Of a stretch of DNA of 64,000 nt, positions 35,139 through 43,966 are shown piece by piece; position 1 is the stretch's first letter; each line of letters starts with the position of its first letter. Where the stretch lies: NCBI GenBank assembly GCA_964462525.1, contig CAYWWY010000008.1, positions 36,695 to 100,694 on the forward strand. The letters run 5' to 3'. The notes beneath the pieces are model-generated. The model was not told where the DNA came from. It was given only the letters and a program-made list of their open reading frames with translations, and did no database searches. Origin of the DNA: CAYWWY01 sp964462525 (GTDB lineage Bacteria; Thermotogota; Thermotogae; MWEM01). A program made the position numbers and the translations under genes.

Positions 35139-35975
35139 TTATCCTTTCACAGCCCCAACTGTTAATCCTTCGATGAAGTACCGCTGGAAGATCAAAAAAA
35201 CCGTTAACGGGACAATCGCGGCAATGAGCGATCCAGCTGCTATGAGATTCCAACTGGCAATCCATTGACCTCGGAGCGTGACTAAACCAAGCGTAACAGG
35301 TTTGTAATGATCCGATTGCAGAAGGATAAGGGACCAAAGATAATCATTCCAGATCCATGTGAACTGCAGAATTCCCAAAGCCGCCATTGCAGGTACAGTC
35401 AGAGGCATCACAATTTTTCGATATATTGTGAAATCCCTAGCCCCATCAATTCGCGCTGACTCATATAAGCTAGACGGAATGGTTTTCATAAAGTTTCGCA
35501 AAAAGAAGGTACAAAACCCCAATTGAAAGGCCACGTGAAACAAAATGACGCCCTGATAGGTATCATACAGTCCCACTTGGTTGGAAAAGCGAAAGACCGG
35601 AATCAAAAGCATTTGAAACGGAATGAGCATTCCTCCGACAAAAAGGATGAGAACCGCTCTGGAAAAACGAAACTGGTAAAAGGCCAAGGCAAACGCAGAG
35701 AGGCTGGAGATCAAAAGAGTGCCAACGACAGAGGGAATGGTTATGATAAAGGTATTCCCGAAATATCTCTGCATCCCGCTAACTTCCCAAGCTTCACGAA
35801 AATTCCCGGTATAAATCTGAGCGGGGGGCGCCCACGCTGTCCGTGTGGCCATCAGCTCGTTCATGGTTTTTAGCGATGTAAAGGTTGTAATCAGGAAAGG
35901 GACCAACCACATGCCCACGATGATGGTTGCGGAAATATAAAAGAAGAACACAAAACTCTTTTTTGGTTTCAGCAC
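35139..35975 (-). CDS. Sugar ABC transporter permease, MalG/LacG type
   Basis: 278 residues with six membrane helices and the permease EAA loop (ESARIDGARDFTIYRKIVMPLTVPAM), which docks on the ATPase. The end IEGLTVGAVKG is typical of carbohydrate-uptake family 1 permeases. It lies 1 bp after the partner permease. No ATPase (MsmX/MalK type) is encoded in the operon, so a shared ATPase from elsewhere in the genome is implied. Confidence 0.93.
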   Translation of the reverse strand: MLKPKKSFVFFFYISATIIVGMWLVPFLITTFTSLKTMNELMATRTAWAPPAQIYTGNFREAWEVSGMQRYFGNTFIITIPSVVGTLLISSLSAFALAFYQFRFSRAVLILFVGGMLIPFQMLLIPVFRFSNQVGLYDTYQGVILFHVAFQLGFCTFFLRNFMKTIPSSLYESARIDGARDFTIYRKIVMPLTVPAMAALGILQFTWIWNDYLWSLILLQSDHYKPVTLGLVTLRGQWIASWNLIAAGSLIAAIVPLTVFLIFQRYFIEGLTVGAVKG

Positions 35976-35976
35976 T

Positions 35977-36861
35977 TCAGTCCACCCCTTCCGATTTCAT
36001 TACATTGCTCAGATAAACCAAAATGAAGCCAAAGGTTATTGCAAACTGAATCACAGCGATTGCCGATCCATATCCCATCCGATAGTTGTGGAACCCTTCA
36101 ATATACATGTAATTGGCCAAAACATTGGACGAATAAAAAGGGCCCCCTCGGGTCATCACAAATACAATATCGAAAGAACGGAGAGAATCGATTACGCTTA
36201 CCGTTACAGCGATGATGGTGGCGGGTTTGAGCATGGGAAATATGATATACCAAAACCGTTGGACCCGGTTGGCTCCGTCAACGATACCAGCTTCCACCAT
36301 CTCGGGAGGCACGTTTTTCAAACCGGCCAAATACAAAACCATGATATAGGGGATCTGTCTCCAAATGGCAGCAAAAACCAGAGAATAGGTGACAATCGAG
36401 GGGTCGTTTAGCCATGCGCGATTGAGGCTTGACAATCCGATGCTGTTCAGCGCGGTGGTTAGGGCTCCATACTGCGGATCATAAATCCAACTCCACACGA
36501 GGCCGATTACAACAAAAGAAAGCGTCATGGGCAGATAGAAAAGCGTCTTGTACATTTTGTTCCCCGGAAGCTTCTGATCCAGGAGCAATGCGATAGCGAG
36601 TCCCCCAGGAACTGGCACTAAGATAAACAAGATCAACCATCGAATGTTGTTCTGTATGGACGTCCAGAAGATGCTGTCATGGAATAGATCCTCAAAGTTC
36701 CGCCAACCGATAAAACGGGTCGTCGGGGACAGTCCGTCCCATGATGTGAAGCTTAAGGATAAGGTTTGGATAATGGGAATAATCACCCATACTAAGTACA
36801 TTGCGAGGGGTAGGGCAAGGAAAGCCCACGGAACCCACCAATGCTTGCGATACACGCGCAT
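35977..36861 (-). CDS. Sugar ABC transporter permease, MalF/LacF type
   Basis: 294 residues from ATG 36861. Six membrane helices; the EAA loop reads EMVEAGIVDGANRVQRFWYIIFPML. The ATG has the strong ribosome site GAGGTGA five bases upstream; a GTG at 36870 is an alternative that would overlap this site. It forms a heterodimer with the following permease. The gene lies downstream of an attenuator-like hairpin, so it is likely made in smaller amounts than the binding protein. Confidence 0.92.
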   Translation of the reverse strand: MRVYRKHWWVPWAFLALPLAMYLVWVIIPIIQTLSLSFTSWDGLSPTTRFIGWRNFEDLFHDSIFWTSIQNNIRWLILFILVPVPGGLAIALLLDQKLPGNKMYKTLFYLPMTLSFVVIGLVWSWIYDPQYGALTTALNSIGLSSLNRAWLNDPSIVTYSLVFAAIWRQIPYIMVLYLAGLKNVPPEMVEAGIVDGANRVQRFWYIIFPMLKPATIIAVTVSVIDSLRSFDIVFVMTRGGPFYSSNVLANYMYIEGFHNYRMGYGSAIAVIQFAITFGFILVYLSNVMKSEGVD

Positions 36862-36903
36862 ACGAATCACCTCGGCCCGACATCAATCGAAAGATCGGAA
36901 AAT

Positions 36904-36948
36904 GGAAAAAGAAAAGGGCGCGCGGCCCTAGGATGGTTTCGCGCGCCC
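36904..36948 (-). terminator. Attenuator-like hairpin between binding-protein and permease genes
   Basis: On the minus strand GGGCGCGCG, a 15-base loop, CGCGCGCCC, then TTTTCTTTTT. The 9-bp all-GC stem is followed by a U-rich tract, right after the binding-protein stop (36958). Partial termination here would give more binding protein than permease, a common design in sugar ABC operons. Confidence 0.8.
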
Positions 36949-36957
36949 GTAAGGATA

Positions 36958-38181
36958 TTACTGGAATATTCTCTGGCGATCTCGTTCAAGAGACTGAAGG
37001 ATGGTCCGGAGTCGATCAGGGAACATCATCAATTCAACAAAAGCGTTCATCCCTCGGTCTGCCATTTGAGGATCGGTGTCTCGGTCATAAAACTGCATTA
37101 CGCCATCCGATGCAAGAATCATATCCAACCCCTTTTGCGCATGAGCATCGGGGGGCGGAACATGGCGATTGGCGGCCAACCGGCCGAGCTGAACGGCAAA
37201 GTACTCTTGGGCTTCTTTCGACGCGATAAACTTCAAGAAAACCTTTGCGCCATCTTTATTCTGAGCATTCGCTGGCACAAGGAATCCGTCGATTGGTGTA
37301 TCTTCGTAGATGCCAATGGTTCCGTCGATAATCGGGAAGCGGAAGAAATCCAGATCGTCTCTGACATCTGCCGGGGCAACATCCTTAATAAACTGTCCCA
37401 TCAGATACATACCCGCCTCTCCGTTGAACAATCTCGTCGCTGCTTCTTGCCAATCATAGGAAGCATGGTTTTCCAGGAAGTATCCTCTTTTTGCCAAATC
37501 GGCCAGGTAGGAAAGGGTTTCTTCTACGCGAGGATCGGTGTATGGGATGATTCCTGCGGTGAGGTCGGTATGGAACTCAAGTCCATGCAGTCTCATGTTC
37601 AGAGAGTCGAACCAACCCCCTGTCGTCCATGTGCCTCGTGTTCCGATGGCGATCGGAGTGTACCCATTCTGCTTCAGGATTTCGCAAGTTTTCAAGAACT
37701 GATACCAGTTTTCGGGAACTGTGAGATTCAAAGCGTCAAAGACTTTGGTGTTGTAGTAAATGCCCCACCAATACCAGCTTTGAGGAACAAAATAGAGTGT
37801 TCCATCATAGGCGCAAGCGCTTTCAAAAGCTGCAGGGAAGTCCTTTCCAAATCCATCGGGGAAGACATCATCAATCGGAGCAAGCAATCCACGACTGGCG
37901 AAATAACGCATTCGTTCCCCCGCAAACCAAGTTGCTACGTCTGGCGCATTGGCTGAAGCGAGCTGAGTTCGGATCAGTACTTTGAAATCTTCATGGGGAA
38001 ACACATTCAATACTACGGTATACTCTGGATGCAAAGCGCGGAACTGATCCACCAATTCAGCGAAAACTCTTCTTGGAGCCTCATCGGACATGTACGAGTT
38101 GATAACGAGCCGTTGAGCGCCAAGGGTAGACACGACCACTACCAATAGTACAACCAACCAAATCCATTTTCTTGCCTTCAT
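36958..38181 (-). CDS. Extracellular sugar-binding protein of the ABC transporter
   Basis: 407 residues of solute-binding family 1. The signal peptide (about 1-22) ends TLGA/Q with no lipobox Cys, so the protein should be free in the periplasm; this fits a diderm. Family stretches are HPEYTVVLNVFPHEDFKVLIRT, APDVATWFAGERM and FLKFIASKEAQEYFA. It is the second gene of the lac-type operon, 30 bp after lacI. Substrate is most likely a galactoside or galacto-oligosaccharide because GH42 lies in the operon. Confidence 0.92.
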   Translation of the reverse strand: MKARKWIWLVVLLVVVVSTLGAQRLVINSYMSDEAPRRVFAELVDQFRALHPEYTVVLNVFPHEDFKVLIRTQLASANAPDVATWFAGERMRYFASRGLLAPIDDVFPDGFGKDFPAAFESACAYDGTLYFVPQSWYWWGIYYNTKVFDALNLTVPENWYQFLKTCEILKQNGYTPIAIGTRGTWTTGGWFDSLNMRLHGLEFHTDLTAGIIPYTDPRVEETLSYLADLAKRGYFLENHASYDWQEAATRLFNGEAGMYLMGQFIKDVAPADVRDDLDFFRFPIIDGTIGIYEDTPIDGFLVPANAQNKDGAKVFLKFIASKEAQEYFAVQLGRLAANRHVPPPDAHAQKGLDMILASDGVMQFYDRDTDPQMADRGMNAFVELMMFPDRLRTILQSLERDRQRIFQ

Positions 38182-38211
38182 ACGTTCACCTCCATTGAAA
38201 TGTGCGCACCA

Positions 38212-39174
38212 TCATGTGCTTTCCCTTAAAATCAGTTTTGGGATGAATTTCTCTTGCTTTGGTTCTTTGTTTTCGATGATCTCCAATGCTTTTTCCACCA
38301 TTTCATGAATGGGAATATGCAACGTGGAGATGCCCATCATCTCAGCAAAAGGCACGTTGTCATACCCCACAAGGGGAATATCTTTCCCCGGGCGGATGCC
38401 CAAGGACCATAAACCCTGTATTGCACCCATTGCCATCAGATCATTGTAGCAAAAGATCCCATCCCAATTCCTGCTGGAAAACTCACTCTGCATGAACTGC
38501 TTGGATGCTTGCCAATTCACATCCATATATTCAATATGGCTTTGATCGTCCTTTTTCTTGCCGTATCCCTGAAAAAAACCCTTCACTCTTCCTTTAGTGG
38601 TATTCTTTCTTGGATTTCCCATGATCAGCAAAGGCCTTCGGATTCCCTTTTCATTGAAGAGATGGCCTACTTGAGAAGCTCCGGATACATCATCGATCCA
38701 AACTTCGCTATACCCTTTCTTGGGGAAATGGACCCCAAACGAAAGAAAATTCATCCCCTTAGAGATCCAATCATCCAGGTGTTGTGTCCGATATCCTTCG
38801 GGGGCGATGATCAAACAATCCACCGAGGTTTCCATCAAAGCCTCGATCGCAGAAACCTCTCCCGATAAGCGACGGTTTGTGTCTGCCACAACAACGGTAT
38901 ATCCTCTGATCCCGCAAATGTCTTCCAGCTCGCCCACCATCTGGGAATAAAAGGGGTTCCGGATATCCGACACGATTACGCCAATCCGCTTCGTTTCAGC
39001 CCCTTTGAGGATTCGAGCGCTTGCGTTAGGAACATAGCCCATTTCGCGCGCAATCCGCACGATTTCCATTCGCGTTTCATTCCGAACGTCGGGTTTTTCA
39101 TTCAATGCTCGGGAAACAGTCATTACAGAAACTTTCGCCTTTTTTGCAATATCTTTCAAAGTGGCTCGATTCAT
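38212..39174 (-). CDS. LacI-family transcriptional regulator
   Basis: 320 residues. The N-terminal helix-turn-helix and hinge (ATLKDIAKKAKVSVMTVSRALN, then GYVPNASARIL) are canonical; the rest is a periplasmic-binding-like effector domain with IGVIVSDIRNPFY and GYDNVPFAEMM. It is the first gene of the galactoside operon and most likely represses its own promoter through the palindromic site at 39193-39207. The inducer should be a galactoside or galactose. Confidence 0.94.
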   Translation of the reverse strand: MNRATLKDIAKKAKVSVMTVSRALNEKPDVRNETRMEIVRIAREMGYVPNASARILKGAETKRIGVIVSDIRNPFYSQMVGELEDICGIRGYTVVVADTNRRLSGEVSAIEALMETSVDCLIIAPEGYRTQHLDDWISKGMNFLSFGVHFPKKGYSEVWIDDVSGASQVGHLFNEKGIRRPLLIMGNPRKNTTKGRVKGFFQGYGKKKDDQSHIEYMDVNWQASKQFMQSEFSSRNWDGIFCYNDLMAMGAIQGLWSLGIRPGKDIPLVGYDNVPFAEMMGISTLHIPIHEMVEKALEIIENKEPKQEKFIPKLILREST

Positions 39175-39192
39175 TGATCCCTCCCGTTATCC

Positions 39193-39207
39193 TTACCGGT
39201 AACGTTA
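39193..39207. promoter_or_regulatory. Probable LacI-family operator
   Basis: TTACCGGTAA (39193-39202) and TAACGTTA (39200-39207) are two overlapping perfect palindromes with central CG, the usual LacI-family core. They lie right across the predicted transcription start of lacI. Another AACGTT core is at about 39323. Confidence 0.65.
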
Positions 39208-39209
39208 AA

Positions 39210-39238
39210 ATTATACCGAGTTTTCTCTTTTCATCCAA
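39210..39238 (-). promoter_or_regulatory. Promoter of the lacI-galactoside operon
   Basis: Minus strand: TTGGAT (39233-39238), 17 bp, TATAAT (39210-39215). The operator lies immediately downstream. The -35 box also lies in an inverted repeat (CATCCAAA / TTTGGATG, 39232-39257). Confidence 0.8.
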
Positions 39239-39464
39239 ACTCCATTTTTTTGGATGGCTACGGAATACAACCTCTCAGAAGAAGTATGCTCGATTTGCCT
39301 CTTCATTTCATAATATTCCTGTGAACGTTATCATTTTTCGAGAATCCATATCAACCTGAAAGGTCGATATCCACTCATGAAAGCGGCTTGAGCAAGAAAA
39401 AACGGATTAGTAAGTCGAAAACGAAGTTTTGTTATGAAAGAAAGATTACTCCTGTTTTGACGAA

Positions 39465-41282
39465 TTAGCGCTTCAAACGGATCGTTTCTTCTAAGATGGA
39501 ATCCGCGGTGGTGATGGAACGGGCGTTGAGTTGGAGGGCTCTTTGATATTTGATCATGTTTGTCATTTCTCGAGAAACGTCCACGTTTGACATCTCGATC
39601 GATTGACCATGAATTCCGCCAGTCCCTCCTTCCCCTGCGCGGAACAATCCTATGAAATTGGGGATGGTAGGGTCGACTTGGAACTCAAAAACATTGGATA
39701 GACCAAACCGCGAAGCGTCCTGCAGATTTTCTGGGGCGCGAACATTGATGATGGGGATTCTGGCTACAGGGACCGTATGACTATTGGAGTACATCCCGTA
39801 GAGCAATCCGCCGGCATGGACCGATAAACCCAGCAACGAACCCGTAGATCGTCCTTCTTTTTGTTGCGCGTACAAATCGTATGGAAGCGCTGTCTGAACC
39901 AATTGTTTTTCATGATCGGTAAAGTGGGTTTCGATCGCAAATGAATTCTCTTCTGCATCAAACAGAAGGATTCGTTCCAATGAGATATCCTGAATGGTGC
40001 CATCCGCCATCATCACTTTCTGGTCAGCGATTTTCCCCGAGGAATCAAACTCGAGGATCCCACCCAAGATTCTGCGTTCCGGTTCGGTGGCGTATGTGGA
40101 ATAGGTGTTTCCCTCTTGATCCTGATACGCGATCAAAAAAGACGGGCGTTGTTGGGGATCCTCAGAAGGAGACTCAAATCGGTACAACCACTGATTGCTC
40201 ATCGTCTTTTCATACCGCACACGAAGGACATGCTCCTTGCCGAGAGAATCAAAAATGCCTACATGCGCGCTCGCGCTTGGCATCTGAAAGGGTCGTTCCT
40301 CGATCGAGGCGATCAGATTCAACGGAAATGCCTCTTCGTTGATCGTAATATCCAAATCATCATGTAATCCCGGGAAAAATGAACGATCTACCGTTCCATC
40401 CGGGTTCATGACAACATATCCGTTTCCACCGGAAAAAACCGGTTTAGGAGCCGGTTCTTCCGGATCATTCATCTTTGGCCATCGGATCACATCGGTCTCA
40501 AGCTGGTATACTTTCTGCCTTTGGAAGAGCAGATCATCCATATCCTGAATCAGGGGATCGTCTGCTTCCTCTTTGACCAGTTTTCGAGAGAACTGGATGC
40601 GGACGATATATTCGCCATCATCAGCTTCAGGTCCAGCGGGAAGCGTAAAATAGACTGGGTCTAGGCCTGCTTCGCTATTCAGGAACCCCCCAAGCGTAAT
40701 GGCTTGCGTTTCTTTCGGCGGCATGATCACGAGGTCCTTAAAACTGATGGGTTGAAGCATCCGCAAATACTCTGTTTTATCGGGTGCTTGAATCATTTCT
40801 TCTTGCGATGGGAGATCGTCGGTGATTACAATATCTCCATCTTCCACTTTCGCCAGGATGCCCATGGCCAACAACCCTGAATTCCCCTGTACGAAATTAT
40901 AGTCCGAATCGATCCGAAAGTTTCCGACCCTGGACAAAAAATCTTGCTGGTTAATCGCGGTCTCTCCGTTCAAGGTTTTTCTCTGAAAGATTCCCCGAAC
41001 CAAGAAAAATCCACTTCCTCCAATTGCCATATCTGTGGGATGGTCTGTGTTCTCGATATTTCCCATGGTCATCACGCGATCGACTGTAGAAATCATAGAG
41101 CCCAAACCCACTCGATTTCCTGGTTGGCCGGAGTATAGATTCTGCTCAAAAAGCGTTCGGAATGTGGGTCGCGAATACTTGAAGCTCAAAGTATTCACTC
41201 CAGCGATATTATTCCCAGTTACATCCAATCCATATTGGCTTCCAATGATCCCGCTAAGTCCTGTGTAGAGAGAGCGAATCAT
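39465..41282 (-). CDS. Flagellar hook protein FlgE-like, long form
   Basis: 605 residues. The N-terminus (IRSLYTGLSG, then LDVTGNNIAGVNTLSFKYSR) and the C-terminus (SNVDVSREMTNMIKYQRALQLNARSITTADSIL) are the paired coiled-coil ends of flagellar axial proteins. The middle is about 200 residues longer than the classical 400-residue hook protein and includes a domain near 310-480 like the FlgE D2 region. It follows flgG and an flgF-like gene. A hook protein is the best reading; a distal-rod or hook-associated protein is possible. Confidence 0.82.
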   Translation of the reverse strand: MIRSLYTGLSGIIGSQYGLDVTGNNIAGVNTLSFKYSRPTFRTLFEQNLYSGQPGNRVGLGSMISTVDRVMTMGNIENTDHPTDMAIGGSGFFLVRGIFQRKTLNGETAINQQDFLSRVGNFRIDSDYNFVQGNSGLLAMGILAKVEDGDIVITDDLPSQEEMIQAPDKTEYLRMLQPISFKDLVIMPPKETQAITLGGFLNSEAGLDPVYFTLPAGPEADDGEYIVRIQFSRKLVKEEADDPLIQDMDDLLFQRQKVYQLETDVIRWPKMNDPEEPAPKPVFSGGNGYVVMNPDGTVDRSFFPGLHDDLDITINEEAFPLNLIASIEERPFQMPSASAHVGIFDSLGKEHVLRVRYEKTMSNQWLYRFESPSEDPQQRPSFLIAYQDQEGNTYSTYATEPERRILGGILEFDSSGKIADQKVMMADGTIQDISLERILLFDAEENSFAIETHFTDHEKQLVQTALPYDLYAQQKEGRSTGSLLGLSVHAGGLLYGMYSNSHTVPVARIPIINVRAPENLQDASRFGLSNVFEFQVDPTIPNFIGLFRAGEGGTGGIHGQSIEMSNVDVSREMTNMIKYQRALQLNARSITTADSILEETIRLKR

Positions 41283-41312
41283 CCGCGCACCTCCGAATCT
41301 GCGTTAGAACGA

Positions 41313-42101
41313 TTACCGTTTCAACCCAACCACGGTCTGCAACAGGTTATCTGCGGTCATAATCGAACGAGAATTCAATTCGTATGCCCTTTGAGAGGTG
41401 ATCATTCCCACCATCTCACGAACCACGTTGACATTCGATTTTTCTAGAAAATGTTGCTTGAGCCCCCCAAATCCATCTTGCCCAGGAATCCCGTCGATCG
41501 GATCCCCAGCGCCCGGTTTCGGAATGTAGATGTTGTCCCCAATCGACTCCAAACCTGCCGGGTTGATAAATCGAGACAAAACAAACTGGCCAATCTCCTG
41601 CAGATCCCCTTCCATTGTCTGGACAACCACCAATCCATCGTGAGTGACATTGATGGAGACTGCGTTAAGCGGTATCACAATATCCTGCGCCAGAGGCATC
41701 CCAATGTTTGTAACGATTCTCCCATTCTGATCGACTTTAAAAGCGCCATCTCGGGTATATGCAGGGGTTCCATCTTGCAAAAGGATTTGGAAAAACCCAT
41801 CACCGGTGATCGCCACATCCAATGGAACTCCCGTTTCTTCGAGGTTTCCAACGGTAAAGATCCGATTGACTGCGGCTACACGAGAACCAAGACCGGTGTA
41901 GATCCCCGTTGGCAAGATGGATGTTTGCCCAGCGGTAGGAACCCCCGGGTTTTGCGCATACTGATAGTATAAATCGACGAACTCCGCTCTCTGTCTTTTG
42001 TATCCGGTTGTATCCACATTGGCCAAGTTGTTGGTGATGGTATCTAGTTTGAACTGCTGGCCGACCATACCGGTTGATCCGCTGTACAATGCTGTGATCA
42101 T
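41313..42101 (-). CDS. flgG: Flagellar distal rod protein FlgG
   Basis: 262 residues, the usual FlgG length. N-terminus ITALYSGSTGMVGQQFKLDTITNNLANVDTTGYK and C-terminus EKSNVNVVREMVGMITSQRAYELNSRSIMTADN are strongly conserved, with the central beta domain typical of FlgG between. FlgG forms the distal rod of the flagellar drive shaft. It sits between the flgF-like and flgE-like genes with short gaps (24 and 30 bp). No flgH, flgI or flgA follows. Confidence 0.92.
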   Translation of the reverse strand: MITALYSGSTGMVGQQFKLDTITNNLANVDTTGYKRQRAEFVDLYYQYAQNPGVPTAGQTSILPTGIYTGLGSRVAAVNRIFTVGNLEETGVPLDVAITGDGFFQILLQDGTPAYTRDGAFKVDQNGRIVTNIGMPLAQDIVIPLNAVSINVTHDGLVVVQTMEGDLQEIGQFVLSRFINPAGLESIGDNIYIPKPGAGDPIDGIPGQDGFGGLKQHFLEKSNVNVVREMVGMITSQRAYELNSRSIMTADNLLQTVVGLKR

Positions 42102-42125
42102 TCCAATCCCTCCCTACATCAAAAA

Positions 42126-42890
42126 TCAGCGCACGTTGCCGACTCTGTTAATGGCTGTTTCCATGAGCGCGTCATGGGTCATGACGGCCCGCTGGGTAAT
42201 TTCGAAATGACGCTGCGCAGCAATGAGATTTACCATTTCTCGAACCACATTCACATTGGAAAGTTCCAGCGATCCTTGAAAAACTCGCGTCGTCAAATCT
42301 TCCTGTGGTTCACCGGAAATGGCTGTAGACTGATAATGGTTGTCTCCTCGCTTCCGCAGCATTTCCGGGTTTTCAAAGTCTACGATGCCCAATCGTCCTG
42401 TGACAATTCCTTCCTGGTTGATAAACCCGTTTCGATCCACTGTAAAAAGTCCGTTGAGGATGACCGGTTCCAATGCATCGTTTAACACAAGGTTGCCCTG
42501 AGAATCCGTCAACTGATTGTTGGCGTTCAACTTGAATTCCCCGTTCCGAGTGTACACAATCTGCCCGTCCGCAGCTTGGATGGAAAAGAATCCCGTGCCG
42601 TCCAAGGCAAAATCAAAAGGATGATCGGTTTGATCCAACCCCCCTTGAGCCATCCAGGGTCGGATTTCATCGACCAGAACCGCTGTTTCCAAAGCCCCGA
42701 TCGGGTACTTTCTCCGAAAGGGATCTTCGGGTTCTACACGAACCATGTTTCGCCGTAGATGAGCCGCAAAGGCAATTCTGTCTTGCTTAAACCCGGTTGT
42801 TTGGGCATTCGCAAGGTTGTTGGCCGTTTGATCCACTTTGGCTTGTTCGCACAGCATACCCATCGCTGCGGTGTAAATCCCTCGGATCAT
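42126..42890 (-). CDS. flgF: Flagellar proximal rod protein, FlgF-like
   Basis: 254 residues with the same axial-protein ends (IRGIYTAAMGMLCEQAKVDQTANNLANAQTTGFK; LSNVNVVREMVNLIAAQRHFEITQRAVMTHDALM). It is a paralogue of FlgG and by its place before flgG is most likely FlgF (or FlhO in Bacillus terms). It starts 16 bp after the MreB-like gene. The mbl-flhO-flhP order of Bacillus is the closest known arrangement. Confidence 0.85.
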   Translation of the reverse strand: MIRGIYTAAMGMLCEQAKVDQTANNLANAQTTGFKQDRIAFAAHLRRNMVRVEPEDPFRRKYPIGALETAVLVDEIRPWMAQGGLDQTDHPFDFALDGTGFFSIQAADGQIVYTRNGEFKLNANNQLTDSQGNLVLNDALEPVILNGLFTVDRNGFINQEGIVTGRLGIVDFENPEMLRKRGDNHYQSTAISGEPQEDLTTRVFQGSLELSNVNVVREMVNLIAAQRHFEITQRAVMTHDALMETAINRVGNVR

Positions 42891-42906
42891 TCCCTATCAA
42901 CCCCTT

Positions 42907-43902
42907 CTACAAAGAATACCATTCAAAGATCCTTGCCATTTCGTTTGGAAACGAATTGGCCCAAAGGCCCAACCCTTGAATCACAAGATGTTGGGGGTCT
43001 TCGGGTGTATGCATCGGTATCGAAAACCGGTCTTTGCCTCCCGCAAATCCTAAGGCACCATTCCCGCCACTCAGCAAAATTCCGTTCGTCATAATATCCG
43101 AAGAAAGTTGGGCTGGCGTGTCTTCGAGCAGCCGTTTCAGATGATGCAACCATCGGTTTCGAATGGGTTTCACTGCTTCTTGGATTTCTTCGTTCCGGAT
43201 CATGCAAGTCTTTGGGATTCCGGAAACAGATTCTCTCCCATGAACTTCCAATTCTATTGTTTCTCCGTCCATAAGGATCGCTCGCTTGATCCGTTCTGTC
43301 TGTTCTTCTCCCAAATGAATATGAAATGTCCGATTAACGTATCGGGCAATCTGTTGATTTACGATTTGACCGGCTTCTTCCAGTGTCTGTCCTTTGACAA
43401 TCCCGCCAAAGGCCGTGATTCCAAGATCGGTAATGGTGTGGCCTGATTGAACAACCAACCATCCCTGGTCCATCACGGGTTTTTGGGCAAACCCCATCAA
43501 CGATGCCACAATCGAAGGGATCCAGTAGACTCCATCTGCCTTCATCTGATCAGCCAAATCAATCAAAACCCGCTTTTGAATCGAATTGATCCCCAAGACC
43601 GAAGAAAGGACCCACACTTTTTTCGAAAGGATTGGCAACCGTGCCCGCCTTTTGAATAGATCCTTCAATACGGAGATGAGCAAGTCATAATTTGCTACGC
43701 CACCGCGTTGGATCAGAGATTCTTCTCGAACGCCCAAAGGCGCTTTCCCAATCACTGCTTCTGCCTGGGTTCCATAAGAGACCAGATCACCATCTTCGGA
43801 TACCAGAGCAATTGCAGGTTCTTCAATCTCCACACCTTCCTGGGGAAGGGATATCCGAATATGGGAAGAACCAAAGTCGATACAGACAGGATAAGAACGC
43901 AC
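42907..43902 (-). CDS. Degenerate MreB/Mbl-like actin homologue
   Basis: 331 residues aligning with MreB from end to end, but nucleotide-site residues are changed. Phosphate loop 1 reads DFGSSHI (MreB DLGTANT), the catalytic-Glu segment reads WIPSIVASL (MreB IEEPMAAA), phosphate loop 2 reads VVQSGHTITDL (MreB VVDIGGGTTEV), and the adenosine loop reads LLSGGNGAL. ATP hydrolysis, and perhaps ATP binding, is therefore doubtful. It heads the flgF-flgG-flgE operon, so it may organise or position the flagellar rod rather than shape the cell wall. GTG start with AGGAG eight bases upstream. Confidence 0.85.
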   Translation of the reverse strand: MRSYPVCIDFGSSHIRISLPQEGVEIEEPAIALVSEDGDLVSYGTQAEAVIGKAPLGVREESLIQRGGVANYDLLISVLKDLFKRRARLPILSKKVWVLSSVLGINSIQKRVLIDLADQMKADGVYWIPSIVASLMGFAQKPVMDQGWLVVQSGHTITDLGITAFGGIVKGQTLEEAGQIVNQQIARYVNRTFHIHLGEEQTERIKRAILMDGETIELEVHGRESVSGIPKTCMIRNEEIQEAVKPIRNRWLHHLKRLLEDTPAQLSSDIMTNGILLSGGNGALGFAGGKDRFSIPMHTPEDPQHLVIQGLGLWANSFPNEMARIFEWYSL

Positions 43903-43966
43903 CTTTTTTGCTCCTTTTTGCGTTTGTGAGCGTTAATGCATATTTCTATGGTGCGCGTCTTTTTCC

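Larger units (their letters stand above)
39175..39464. other. 290-bp intergenic region between lacI and the flagellar genes
   Basis: Holds the lacI promoter and operator at its left end and a small inverted repeat (CATCCAAA / TTTGGATG, 39232-39257). No terminator for the flagellar operon and no convincing gene are seen in the rest. Confidence 0.7.

Noticed and set aside
39232..39257. CATCCAAA / TTTGGATG hairpin as terminator of the flagellar operon
   Set aside because: No T tract follows on either strand and it overlaps the lacI -35 box.
39211..39306. 31-codon frame on the minus strand overlapping the lacI promoter
   Set aside because: The peptide looks plausible, but it spans the -35 and -10 boxes of lacI and the ribosome site is weak; chance is more likely.
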